DNA of 64,000 bases from Nephrocerus scutellatus (taxonomy: Eukaryota > Arthropoda > Insecta > Diptera > Pipunculidae): contig OX352763.1 in assembly GCA_947095585.1 (NCBI GenBank), positions 118,461,908 through 118,525,907 of the forward strand, read 5' to 3'. The notes under the pieces are model-generated. The model did not search any database and had not been told where the DNA came from. It worked only from the letters and a program-made list of their open reading frames with translations. Shown here in pieces: positions 22,443 to 35,300 of this stretch. Each line of letters starts with the position of its first letter. Positions within the stretch are counted from its first letter, which is position 1. A program made the position numbers and the translations under genes.

Positions 22443-23392
22443 TCACACGTCTCCAGCCACAGCGGTTGAAGTTGAATGCACTTGCGCGCAAATGATCTGC
22501 TGATGATGAGAACGATGATGATGATGAACGGCATCACTACTGCAGGAGGATTCATGCTGCTCAACTTGATCCCGTGCCACTAGAATATCTAACTCAGCAG
22601 CTGGCTGCGCCGATTGACTTGGGGCGGTCAAATCCTGATGGATTACTGCTCTTTGTTGTCTGTTTTGTGAGCCTGTGTCAATCTTGGGAACCTCATACTC
22701 CAACTCATCTTCGGAGAAGTCCTTTGCGATTGTTTCACTGCGAACCAACTTTCGCTTGACACTGTTTGACGAGGATGACGAAGATGATGGTGGTAATGGT
22801 GGTGGTACCACAGCTGACGCTTCTATGGCATTCGAAATTGGAATCGGAATTTGCACTTCATCCTCGATAGATTCAATTCTATCGAGAAACGGCTCCAATT
22901 GAAGATGATGTAGGTGGTGGTGGTGGGAATGAATAGAAGAACTGTCGCTGTTGTTTGTTGTCTTTCGAGCAGGAACATTGTCCAAGCAAAGCTTTTTCAT
23001 GTTGACTGCATTTGTCATATCCAATTCCTGACTGAGGGATGTTATTTGTTGCTGTTGCTGTTGCTGCCTCTGGGTGTTCGCCTCATTCACGTGAACCAAT
23101 GCAAAGGGCAATTTCAGTGACAACTCTCCGCCCATGCCGCTTAGGGTTAACTTCACCTTGACATAGTACGACACATATATGGCAAACACATTGCGGTCCT
23201 CTGTCGAGTGCGAATGGCTATGAGTTGGATTGGGATTTGGACTGTTGGGAAGGTGGTTCGATGATGGCACACCTGTTGGACAGAAAATGCTGGGCGAACG
23301 TACTGCTGAGGCGGCTATTGATCCGGTTATTTCTTCTGGCTCAGTGCTTCGCTGTAGGGTGTCTTCGAGAGCGATCCAATTTTTTGTCGGAC
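22443..23392 (-). CDS. Arrestin last exon (C-domain end and tail)
   Basis: 950 nt including TGA. The acceptor catccgcag follows a pyrimidine-rich tract. It encodes PTKNWIALEDTLQ, a 40-residue loop ending in poly-HS, then FAIYVSYYVKVKLTLSGMGG and ELSLKLPFALVH, which close the arrestin fold. About 230 further residues are low complexity (Q7-type, H-rich, S9-type runs) with an acidic patch (DRIESIEDEVQIPIP; SEDELEYEVPKI). I see no clear clathrin box or AP2 motif. A methionine at 23426 lies in the intron and is not the start. Confidence 0.88.
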
Positions 23393-26300
23393 CTGCGGAT
23401 GGAAGTGAAGAAGAAGAACAGGACAATAGAACGTTGAGTTACTCTACTGTGCAACAAAGAGAATAATCGCTTATTATGAGAAATGAAATACTAAACAAAG
23501 AAGGAAGAACTTAAGTAGGGAGTGGAACTGTTGAGCAAAACCCGAGGAATTTTTGTTTTGTACTCCAGGGTTTACAGGATGCGATATTGCAAAGTCAGCC
23601 GTGGAAGTCCCTTGAATGAATTTATTTTCCACAACTGTTTTCAATAAAGTATCCAAATTTGGTTAAATATTAAAGCGTGTTTGTTTTACAGCAATTGCAA
23701 TAAGAAACTAGCCGCTGGCTGGTTAGTAAAATTCTCATTCACATTCACATCTCTTCCTCACACACAATAACCCCCTCATCATATCGTGATTACCTCTTTG
23801 TGGCTTAAGTATAAATGTCGTATTGAGTGTCCCACCAGCTGGAACTGTCCTGTCCACCGGCGAATTGCAATCAGAATCAGCGACGACGTTTTTGAACTTT
23901 CCATTGTTGAACATACAGACGTCCACATGTTGAATGGCACAGACCTGCAAGTGAAAAGAAAAGAGTCGTGTGAATGTACTTTGGGGGGATCCCTGGATGT
24001 CTGCTACACGCTCTAAGGACAATAAATTTTATTACGTAGTCACAAATGTCACATTCAGCCACAACTGCAAAGCATGCAATTCACGATGATGAAGCAAAAC
24101 ACGGCTGAGTCCTTGATGTACATCATGATAAACGGTTTTTTACGGATTATGTGCCTGGATGTGCTGACAGCTGTCTTTTGGACGTAGCACGTAGACAAAC
24201 AAATTAACGCTTCAATTGAATTTGGTATTGAGCTTGATGTGCTTAATAGTTCGCAGACGCAAGCCAACCGTGACTACTTCATTAGCGCTAGTGACATAAA
24301 GATATTGGTATAAGCTCTTTAGCCTAACTAAGTTCGATTAAGTTGCAAACAAATTGATGCCAGATTTCAGCATAAAGTATGTTGTTTAATTAAAGCTGGG
24401 AATGTATCTAAATCGTGGAAGGTGTGGCTAAGGTAGTTCCAACTCCTAAAGCAGAAAAACTAAAATTGTCACATTGTGTTATCGTCTCCTGAGTTCCTTA
24501 GGATCAAAATATCTTAAGCATAAAGATGACTTCAGATCTCAACATTCCATGAGCTATTAAGTGTTGAGGATTAATAAAACCAATCCGTAAAATTTCCCGC
24601 ACATCCCGTAAATTCTCTACGCACATGTATGTAAAGTTTGAATAAAATCTGGTTAGTTTTGCAAAAATGTGACAGATGTGTAAGCATGTTAGTTCATATT
24701 TCGATAACGGAATTTTATATAAAAGACCTCCGTGTCACCTCAAAAACCCCATCAAGTAATCATTCAGGAAGACCTCAAGACCCCGTAAGACCTACTCAAG
24801 ATCCCTCTCAAGACTCCCTCATGACCCTCTCCAAACCCCTTAAAAGCCCACTCAAGACCCTCTCAAAACCCTCTCAATACTGCCTTAAAAAAAGACCCTA
24901 TTAAGACCCACTCAAGACCCCACTCAAACGGACTCCCCTTAAGACCCTCTCTAAACGCTCTCAAGAACCCACTCGAACTCACCTGAAGACCATCTCAATA
25001 CCACCTCAAGATCCTCTCAAGACCAGTACAAGATCCTCTTAAGACCAGTACAAGATCGTCTCAAGACGCCCTTAAGACCCCACTCAATAATAATAATAAT
25101 ATTCGGCGCGACAGACCATTGCGGTCCAAGGCCTAACTTCTCGCGACCATTTGTGCTGCGCATGTTAATTTTTGGACACAAATGAAAGGGACCTACAATT
25201 TAAGGCCGGATCCGAACGGCGAATTGAGAAGCTTTCCGTGACAAGGTATTACTCTCGGAACGTTTGTCATCCATTCGCGAGAGATGGGACACCGTGAAAA
25301 ATACTTTTGGTGTTGCTGGCATTCGAACCTGAACCTCCTGCTCAGCAGCCATGTGCACTTCCACTGAGCCACGGCGCCCACTAAGACCCCACTCAAGACC
25401 TCCCAAAAATGCCCCGGGAATCCACTCGAAACCTACTTAAGACCCCGTTATTACCCCCTAAATACTACAGTCAATACCACCTCAGAACCCTCTCCTAACT
25501 ACCAGCAGGTCTCCCTCAAGGCCTCACTCAAGGTTGCCGCAAATCTCCCTCAAGAACCTCACAAAACCTCTTCAGTAACACCTTAAAACCCCTCAAGACC
25601 CTCGAACCCCCAAGATCCGACTTAGTACCCACTCAAGGCCATCTCAGTATCTCCTGAAGGCCCTCTAAAAACTCCTCAAGATCACCCTTAAGACCATCCT
25701 CCAGACCCCCTTTAAAACCCCTCAAGACCCACACAAAGCCCCATCAGGACCGCATAAAGGACCTTCCAAATTTTTACAGAAATCCTTTTACCTGAAATCA
25801 AATACTGAGGTTGTGTCGAACACATAGTTTTTGGGATCGCCGTGATGAATAGTGCTGGATAGAATGGGCTGTGTGATCGGATGTTGGCGGAGGGTGAGTC
25901 CTTTCGATATCCAGGATAGGTGAGATGAATAGTGGTGGTAGGAAACCTTTAGGGGATTCGGTTGTTTGTTGGGGGGGGGCGGACATTAGTGTCTATTCTA
26001 AAGTTTTCGGGGTCACTGAGATGAAAAGTGATGGTAAGATACCTCCAGAATGAAAGGTTCGATTGAAAAGGGCGGGGTGAACGATATTTAGTGTATTCTA
26101 GTGTCCTGACCCTGGGGGCCGATACCTTCCTTTGTCATCGGAGCACATGTGTGCAAATTTGAATAAAATCGGGTTTAACGAAGTGGATTAAACATTGATC
26201 ACAAGCAAGCCAGCCAGCCACAAACACACGAGCACGCGAAGTTAATATATCAATTATCTCAACTTTTGGACTATTAACTATAAATTTCCGAAGCTCTTAT

Positions 26301-29300
26301 TAAGGGTTTTTTTTACAAAGCTATCTATCTGATCGATTTTTTAAGGTACAAATAAGAGATGAACGCAATTTGCTTTGGTGTACCTCAAGTATCAGTATGT
26401 GTCCCCTTTCTTTTTAATGCTTATACATTTGGCTTTAACTTCAAAAAAATGGTTAATAATTCCTTTTATGAAAAATAAAGGCAAACCTTAAGTCTCAATG
26501 TGTTTACTTTACTAGCCGAAGGAAGCAAAACGTAAGCTCTGCGCCGATTAGATTGAATGGACTAAGTATTGCTAAGATACTTTGGACGCAAAGCAAAAAA
26601 AAAAAGACGCTCAACAAAATTTTAAGGGGACTTAATTTCTTATAAAGGCATGGGCTTAGAAATATTGTGATAGAAGGAATATTGAAGTAATTGTGGTGGT
26701 TGGGCTTGTAAGATCCAATGGAGCTCTTACAAACTAGATGATCCAGTAAGGTGAGAGAACAAACAGAAGAAGGGGGCTGCTGGTTTGCCACTTTTATACT
26801 TTTGTTCACCAACAATTAGGCGACTGTGACATCCAATCTTTGCTCACATTTTCCGCATGGCCAAATTCTAAATCAAAGCCAAATCTTTAAAGTATCTCAC
26901 TGCGTATAATTCAAACCTCATCAAATTGTTGTGCATGCATATTTTTTGCACACAAATGGAAGGAGGGTAAGGGAATTTAATAACGTATCCTAACGGCGAA
27001 TTGAGAAGCTATGGAAAACGAAATAGTGACATAACAGTGTCTCGTAACTGTGTCTCATAACAATGGACGTAAAAATAGTGACATAACAGTGACATAGAAG
27101 TGACATAACAGTGATATAACAGTCATATAACAGTGACATATCAGTGACATAACCGTGTAACAACAGTATGACTTAACATGCGACAGTTAACATTCCTCTC
27201 TTTTTGAACTTGTACCCCTTTAACCTTGTAGTGAGACGTTGTCACGTCAATAGCTCTTACTGAAGGTGGAACAGATGTACCACTAATCGGGTAGAAAAGC
27301 GGGTTAAGCGAGAAGCTTGCCCAGACAGGTATAGAAATAGGCGAAGGCGATTCAATACTATTGCCTCTTTTTTATAATTTTGAGCTGCTTACTTAGGTTA
27401 TGCAAGAAGTCTAATGCTTGGCTTTTCTATAACTTTCGTAGATTGATGTGCATGCATCCAGTCGTATATTTACTCGTCAATTGATCTTTATAGCTTCATT
27501 CTAATATGTCTCATTACTATTTGAACATACCTTGTATAGCAATCTTCTCTTCTAAACTGAAGAAGAGACAGGTGAGTTTTTTGGAAAGTCACGCTTCAAC
27601 GAGTATTGCAGGTCGTCCGTCATTATTTTCCAGCAACAAAAAGTTTCACAGTTGCCACAGTGATGTTTCACGGGTAATTTTGGGAGAAGACGTCTGTGGA
27701 AATGTGTCCTTGTTGTGCATGAATGCTTTTTACGTCTACTTTGTGTAATGAAAAAAGCAGTGTGCGTCCTGTGTGACAGTCCGAGCTATGTGGATGACAA
27801 ATAAAATAAAAACAGCGTCGCTAGGCAGCTGCTCCATTGAAATTGCTACCAAAGAACGAAGAATATATTTTTTGTTTGCACCAATTGGTCGAATTGGTTG
27901 GTGTTCAAAAAGTCCTTTAATCATAATCGAAAATAATTGCTTGAGTCAAAGCAACATACATATTTAGGTCTATATATTACACTGCATTGCTTGTGCCATC
28001 TTGGTCTTCATCTATTGCTGCCATTACTCTGACCTTTTTCGGAATCGTCTGTTTCTTGTCCACTATGCTCGTATATCACGAACAAAAATTACATTTGAAA
28101 ATAGTCAAGGCACGTCTTCCCGCCTCACGAAAGGGACATTTGCAGGGAGGCAAAAGTTAACGACCCCTTAACTTTTATATGCACATATATATGGGATTTA
28201 TAAGTTATAAGTTTGCTTCAGCCACGCGCAATGTTATACTTTTTTTCCGTTAATTTTATTTGTGGACACGGACGTTGCCGTAGCCGTTGCCGTAGTTGGA
28301 ATAAAAAGTCGCTCTGGTCGTTCCCAGAAGGAGATGAATGCAAATTTATTACAGTTTTATGTTGATTTTGAACACAGGAGGGAATTAATTGGGTTATAAA
28401 AATAATAAACACACATCTGTGTGTGTTTGTGTGACAAGTCAAAATAAAAGTTGACTTCATAAACAGGGTATTCACTGGCTGGCATCAACTTAGTTATGTC
28501 TAGTAACTTTAACTATACATCAATCGTGGCTATTTTACCTCCGCGTGGTAGCCAGCGGCTACTGGTCACGTCCAGCCAGACTTGACTAGCTAAAGTTAAC
28601 AAGCCCGTTACACGAATAAACGGGGGTCTAGTTTGTGTCATTCAATTTTATGGTTTGTGTCTCTGGTAAAATTCACAGTTGTATAACCACTTTGTGAGGA
28701 ACATAGTCAATTAGTATATAGAGGATTCCTATTGGAACAGGAAGAAAATAGCTACACTATTATGCTCTGTGAAAAAAACTGTCTGATCGAGCTTAAAAGT
28801 CTTACATAAGGCACATAGAAGGAGGACATACGACGGATGACGACGATCGAGTTGTCAACAGTCAGAATGACAGATCCTTACGTGGGCTACTTGTGTGTAT
28901 TTGGAGCTGAGGTCAGTAAGGATTTTTCAAGACTAGTGCATGAGTTGATGGTGGATAAATCCATTATGGTCCAATTGCAGATCTCACAGTGGGTTACTGA
29001 CACCGGAATATCCACCCTGCTTTCATAGGGTCAAAACAAGGTCCTGCCCTCTTTGCTAGGGGTTCTGCCTTCGGGGTAACTTCCGCATCATTTCAAAAGT
29101 CTATTTATGAGAGAGATACGAGAAAATTCGGGAAATGAATAACCATAAACAGCAACTTGATCCAGAACGACAGATAACGGGAATCAGCGTGCTTGAGGAT
29201 ACCGTTCCTCAGGCAGACCGTCTTCAAAGGTCCGGAGCCTGATATTAAGAACAACATGAACCGATAACTTTATTCTACGCCTCGATTTTATTACCAATCT

Positions 29301-32300
29301 TCAGGGAGTATCTATGAACTTGTGGGCGCCGTGGCTCAGTGGAAATGCACATGGCTACTGGGCAGGAGGTTCGTGGTTCCAATCCCAGTAATATCAAAAG
29401 TATTTTTCACGGTGTCTCACGGTTATCTGGGGACGGAAAAAGGAAGTAGATGGAAGGACGGACGTAGATACAATACATTGTAATTTTGCTGTCAATAAAT
29501 TAACACTTGGATCGTATAAATTAAGGAACGTAGATAGAGTGGTGGTCCGCACCGCCTTAGAGGGGGGCTCAAATAGCGCTAGAGTACGCCGTTTTATAAC
29601 CGGAGACCTCGGAGACCCTATGACGTGATAAGTATCTGAAAATGATTATAACCAACCAGGTCGCCAAAGAAAGCTTCTCTCAATTTGTGGAGTCGAAAGC
29701 CAGTAAAGGCTGGCCATATGCAGATATAATGAATGAGAGTTTCTTTCTCATCAACATCCCTGCAATTTCTGCAAAATATTTTATGCTAGACTCTCAGTTT
29801 GACTGCGTGGCTGCCCACAGCCCATTTGCCGGTAATTATAGCAACGACTCTGGAAATATCTTTTCGTCGTCTGGAGATCAGCTCGGTTGATTATTTTTAT
29901 TGTGGGAAGGCCACATCGCCCTCTAAGTAAAGTAGTTGGTCAAGTCGTTCGTATGAAAGATGAGAAAACTTTCAATGGACAGCAGACCCTCTTCATGTAG
30001 CCGATGTCCATTGTTTACGCTCCTATTCGCCAGTACTCTGCCTTCGTTAATGTCGCTGTGACCCAGCACCCACACTAGGGTTAGATCTATGCCTTGGCTT
30101 ACCAAAGGCAATTAAGATTAACGCTGCCTGACACGTTTTGAGTTATTGCTAGTCGCAGTTATGGCTTTAATTGCAGATTGGCTATCTACGCATATGCCAT
30201 ACCAGTTATAGCGATACTGTTAGCAAGTGTCCTAGACGCCTCCCTAATCGCTGGGATCTCCGCCTGAAAGATGCTAGTAGAGTCGGGCAGCTTGTAGGAC
30301 CATGAAAGATTCAGTATTTCTGAGAAGACCCCACCGCCGACTACATTTCTGATCTTGGATCCATCAGGGAATAGAGTTAAGTCCAAATACTGTTCCGTCC
30401 TTCCAACTTTCTCTAGCCGGAAAGTATACGGCAAAGCTCTTGGACTGAAGTTCAATTGAGGAGTGCAGTAGTCAATTGGGGATGGTATCATATCCTCTGT
30501 GATAGCAACTGTAGTATATTGATTTGTCGATATGGTTTGGCAACAAACCCGCCAGATTCTCTGAGACGGACTGCGCTGCACCTCGCAACGTATTTAATAA
30601 ATAGGTCAGGACGTAATAAATGTAGCATTGTGTTGAGAGCATCGGTAGAAAAGGACCGTAGTACTCCATTTATACCAACCGTTGCTGATCTTTGTATGCT
30701 ACTTTGATGCCATTTTACTTCTTGTTAATCGCTGGCCACCAGAATAGCGCGTACCACCACCTAGCCATCCTCGGCTGCAGACCATGTTTCTTACCGATGG
30801 CTTTGTTACTAGCATATAAAGCAATACATTCTTTCTTAGCCATAAATTCTATATTGGACTTCAAGCTGAGTTTTCTATCAACAATCAAGCCGAGATATTT
30901 AGCGTCTGAAGTACGTGTAAAGGGCCAACTTCCATTCAGTTTGGGAAGGAAAAAATTCGGTATTTTAGACTTAATGGTGAACAGTACCATTTCAGTTTAG
31001 CTAGAGTTAACTTTTAGACACAGGAGCTAACCTTGCTTAAAGCCCTTTTCATGACTTCACTAATCACAGAAGAGTGCTGTCCTACGTCGTCTGCATACGC
31101 AATAGCTTTTGTCCTGGGCAGCTTAAGTTTCCCGAGGACCTTGTTTATAACCAACAGCCACAATAAGGGCGACATTACCCCTCCATGGGGAGTGCCTCTG
31201 TTGACTGATTTGGTGATGTTACTGCTGCTAGATTCGCATGGATTTTCCTGCTACCTATCTTGAAGGTGATTCATTGTTTTAGGAGTGAGAGCCTACTGGA
31301 TGCCGTAAATGTGGACATTGTTGTTTGCTTCTTCTATGTCGACGAAGGTGGCAAAAGTGTATTGTTTTGAATTAAAAGAGTGCGCACCACCTCGTGGAGG
31401 GCCGAAGATACCATCGTATTGTCGAAACTTAATCTGATGTGGTAGTCTAACATTCGTGGCATTGTTATCATCAAAAACGATGATAGACTAAGAGGTCTTA
31501 AATCTTTGGAAGATTCATGACCTCTTTGCTGCCTGCCTGGAGATAAACACTACTGGTACTCTTCCCGAACTGCATGAAACATAGCTAAGTCGTAAGCAAC
31601 TTCTACAGATATTCACTAGCCTAGTATAAATTAAGGTCCAAAAAATTAATGAATGATTGAATGGAATTCTTTTTGTTGAATAGTCCGTGAAATTGCACGC
31701 CATAAACCTTTTTTTGAAGATTTATACGATGGATATTCCTCCTGTGGAATAATCCCAACTTCCTGGCTGTTTGTGAGTGCGTATAGTAATAAAGGATGTC
31801 AGCAACTTTGATGCCTTCAACAATTTATTCATTCAATTAAATAACAAATAGTTATCGCCATGAGATAACTCAACCAGTGTACGGGGAATCATTCTTTTGT
31901 GAGTCCTTGTTTGTATGAGTGTGTGTGGTGTGGGTGCATGTCTACCGGTCGGTTGCTTTGCGGATGATTCAACACGTCGGTCGTGTAGAGTGTAATAGTA
32001 ACGCAATTATTGGTTTTTCTTTTCCATTTCTATTTGCGATCCACCATCCTCCCTTTTCGTGGTAGTCTTATTTTTGTAGCAACTGAAAGGGGATGTGAAC
32101 CAAACCAAAATCCGATGTTAGCAATGAGGTTTCCACCTTAAGTAGGGCAGGAATATGGGACATCTGCAAATGCGTTTGCAATGGGAATTCATGCGTAGAA
32201 AAGTGCAAATAAACGAACTTCCTCCTGCTGCACTGGAACCAGCGTGAGGCTTTATTTGTTATACTTTGCTCCGTTCGTGCAAGGACAATAACGAACGACA

Positions 32301-35300
32301 AGGATGCAAAGGCATTCCCATGTTTTCACTGCAGTAAACAATGACGGGGATTTATCGCGCTTCTTTAGGTTGCAATTTATTGCCAATGCAGCATAACCCC
32401 GACTGCTGTATAGGAGAAGGTGAAAACAGGTGTTGAGAACTTGAACTTTTCGAAAAAAGGAAACTAAAAAATACAGTAACGTGTTCGCATTGATTTTTTG
32501 TGCTCCACTGAGACACTTGAACTCTTGCATTTTTCAACTTATAAGAGTATTTCATCCTGTTACCTCCATGTACCACCCATTAATAAACCATTCAGTGGAA
32601 ATGTATGGACAGTACTTATATGGCTACTGATACACTAGTCTTTATATATAAATAGAATTGATTGTGCGTATGTATGTTATCGCATCACGCATAAGCCACT
32701 GGACGTATCGAAGGCATATTCACACTATATGTTCGTTTGGTGTTCCGATAAGTTCATGTTTTTTTTTTGAGCCGATAGGTGGCGTTGGAGTAGAGATATT
32801 TACGAAAATGTGGTTGGCCTTCTGTTAAATATCGTTGTAATCACATCACGCCTAAGCCACTAGATATTAAAGCCATATTCACACCTTATGTTTGATTGGT
32901 TCTTTTGAAGGTTTATGTTTTTTAAGTAAGGTAGGTGGCGCTGGAGTCAAATTATGCTTAAAAATCCACATTTGCATATATATCTAACCTCATTACGCCT
33001 AAACAACTGGATGTATCAAAGCCATATTCACACCATAAGTTCTTTCAGTGCTCCGGTAAGTTTGTCCTTTCTTTTGGACCCAATATATGGCGTGATATAT
33101 GTGTTAAATATAAACACAAATATCTCTCACGAGTTCAAACCTCGGCATTTGGTCGGCCTTGGTGGGTTTTGGTGAGGATTTTTTATGGAGTGGGTCTGCG
33201 GGTCCCAGGATTTATGTATCGGGTGTTTTTCAAGACTGATAGAAAACTTATTTCGCGCATATGGCCACCGCGACTGGTCTTGATGAAGTGCATTCTGGAC
33301 GTCCCACTGAGAGCAATGTTGGAAACCTAATGTAATTGAAAGAGTAAATATTGTTTTGTACTCGTGAAAGAACGCCATCGGTAAAAAATGAGGCTGGCTT
33401 TACACAGCTGTAGTGAGACCAATACAACTGTACGGAGTAAGCGTATGGTGGCCAGCTCTGGAAAAAGTAACGTATAAAAACATAATGGAGAAGGTGAACA
33501 GAGCGGCCTGCATGCTTATAAGCGGGTCGCTGAGATCAACACCAATTTGCGCTTTAGAGGTTATGCTCCACTTCATTCCAATACATATATTTGGCAAATA
33601 GAAAGCGGCAAATACGGCTACTCGACTGTTAGGTGCTAATCAGTGAAAAAGTTTCCAAAAGGGACACTCGACTACAATTAAATCGGTAAAGCAAGAACTG
33701 ACGAACTGACTGACACACATGTTATGTCTCGATAAAGATTTTTGGACAACAATACACACCAGAGAAGACTGGAAGAGTGAATCCGAAACCGATATAAAAA
33801 CAGCAAAGTTTTTCACAATTGGCTCTAAGCTAAACGGCAGAGTAGGAGCAGGAGTCTTTTTTGAAGCGGCCTCACTGACATCAAAGGTGGCGTTGAGCTG
33901 TCATTCCTCTCTTAAGGAGATGGCTGAGCAGTTCGACACAAAGACAAACTAGCTTAGCTAGACGTAGTAAGACTCTCCATCTACTACCGGAAAGGGCAGA
34001 GGTGGAGCAGTCTTTCACGACTCTGAAACTTGAGCTTCGAAAAGAAGTAGAAGCCGTAACAAATGTAAGGTGGGAAAACACCGACACTTGTAATATTTCA
34101 GGATATGTCTGAAATTGAAGCTAATCTCCCTACAAAGTCGTGACCCTAAAATGGTTGTGGGGATACTGACAGGACAGTGACTTCTAGGAAAATACGCAAA
34201 AAGGATGGTCGTCGAATACAATGATTTCTGCAGAAGCTGCGTAGATGAGAAGCTAGAGGAGACAAGAGAAATTCTTCTTTGCTTTCTCGCATCAGTCTAC
34301 AGAAGACACAAATACCTAGGTAAGCGGTTAATGAATAACACCTCCGTTCTCGAAAACGGAAAAGTGTGAGACATACTTCGATTCATTAAGAGCTAGGAAT
34401 GAATCCTCTGAAAAAAAGGAAAGGAGTGCTAATGGTCTAAGTGAGCTATTGCTGCCACCGCAACCCATCCTAACCTAGCTACAGAAGCACAAAAATCAAG
34501 CAATACAAAGGGATTCAAAATCACTAAACGCCTAGCCTAGCGACACAGGGCGTTCAAAGTCTTAACCTAAACTAAAAAATATAGAAATGGCGATTACAGA
34601 TTTATCAGTTTCGAATGTGCATTCTCCACTCAGCCATGTGCGTAACCTTAAAACATAGCGGCATTCTGCAAAACCTAATCCAGCTCGTGAGAAGCTAAGC
34701 TATCATATGCGTCTTTGAAGTCTGTAAACTAATGTTGTAGTCAGTTTTGGAGCTCTAAACATCGCCAGACTAAGGATGAAAAGCTGATCAGTTATTGATT
34801 TGCCTGGGAAGGAAGCCGCAGTGGTTTGTGCCAATCAATGATGACTTTAGCACACGGGGCTATCCTCTCTTGTAGGATAGAGGAGAAAATCTTATGCGCG
34901 CTACTCAGTAACGCGATACCAATATTATTGCTGCATTTGTGATATCTCCTTTCTAATTATAGGGCTAATCTCTAGTCTTCAGGCATTGTTCCAATACTTG
35001 AGCTATTAGTTCATGAATTGCTTGGTGAAGTGCAGGCCATCAATTTTTTTTTTAATTTTTTTTTTTTTGAAACCCTAGTCCAAGTGACTGACACCGCGAC
35101 CTGAAAGATCTATTGTATCAATAGGGCATTAATTGTCTAATAGACATACAACTTTCCTAATAAAGGCTAATATGTCCTTAGTAGCAGAGTTTTTCAACTC
35201 CGCTGTTGAGCATATTTCCTTATGGAATATGCGTTTCCTTAACCAAATAAGTGTGCTGGGCAATCGCAGAGAACATGTTCGGATGACTCCTCATCCTCCG

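Larger units (their letters stand above)
24622..26175. repeat. Pair of direct repeats bracketing the minisatellite
   Basis: cacatgtatgtaaagtttga at 24622 continues as ataaaatctggtt. cacatgtgtgcaaatttgaa at 26144 continues as taaaatcgggtt. The two 33-bp copies are in the same orientation and enclose the minisatellite, the SINE and the degenerate repeats. They could be the ends of one larger repeat unit of unknown identity. Confidence 0.5.

Noticed and set aside
22443..23426. A single 327-residue gene starting at Met 23426
   Set aside because: The first residues are intron sequence before an acceptor at 23393. The frame aligns with arrestin only from 23392 onward.
25193..25406. Two overlapping 67-68 residue minus-strand frames with a plausible start
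   Set aside because: They lie inside the SINE, which is non-coding, and are unrelated to each other.
27020..27180. CRISPR-like regularly spaced repeats
   Set aside because: Short 11-bp units with no unique spacers; a microsatellite in a eukaryotic intron.
29322..29432. A genuine tRNA gene
   Set aside because: It has A and B boxes but does not complete an acceptor stem, and it continues into SINE body sequence shared with other copies.
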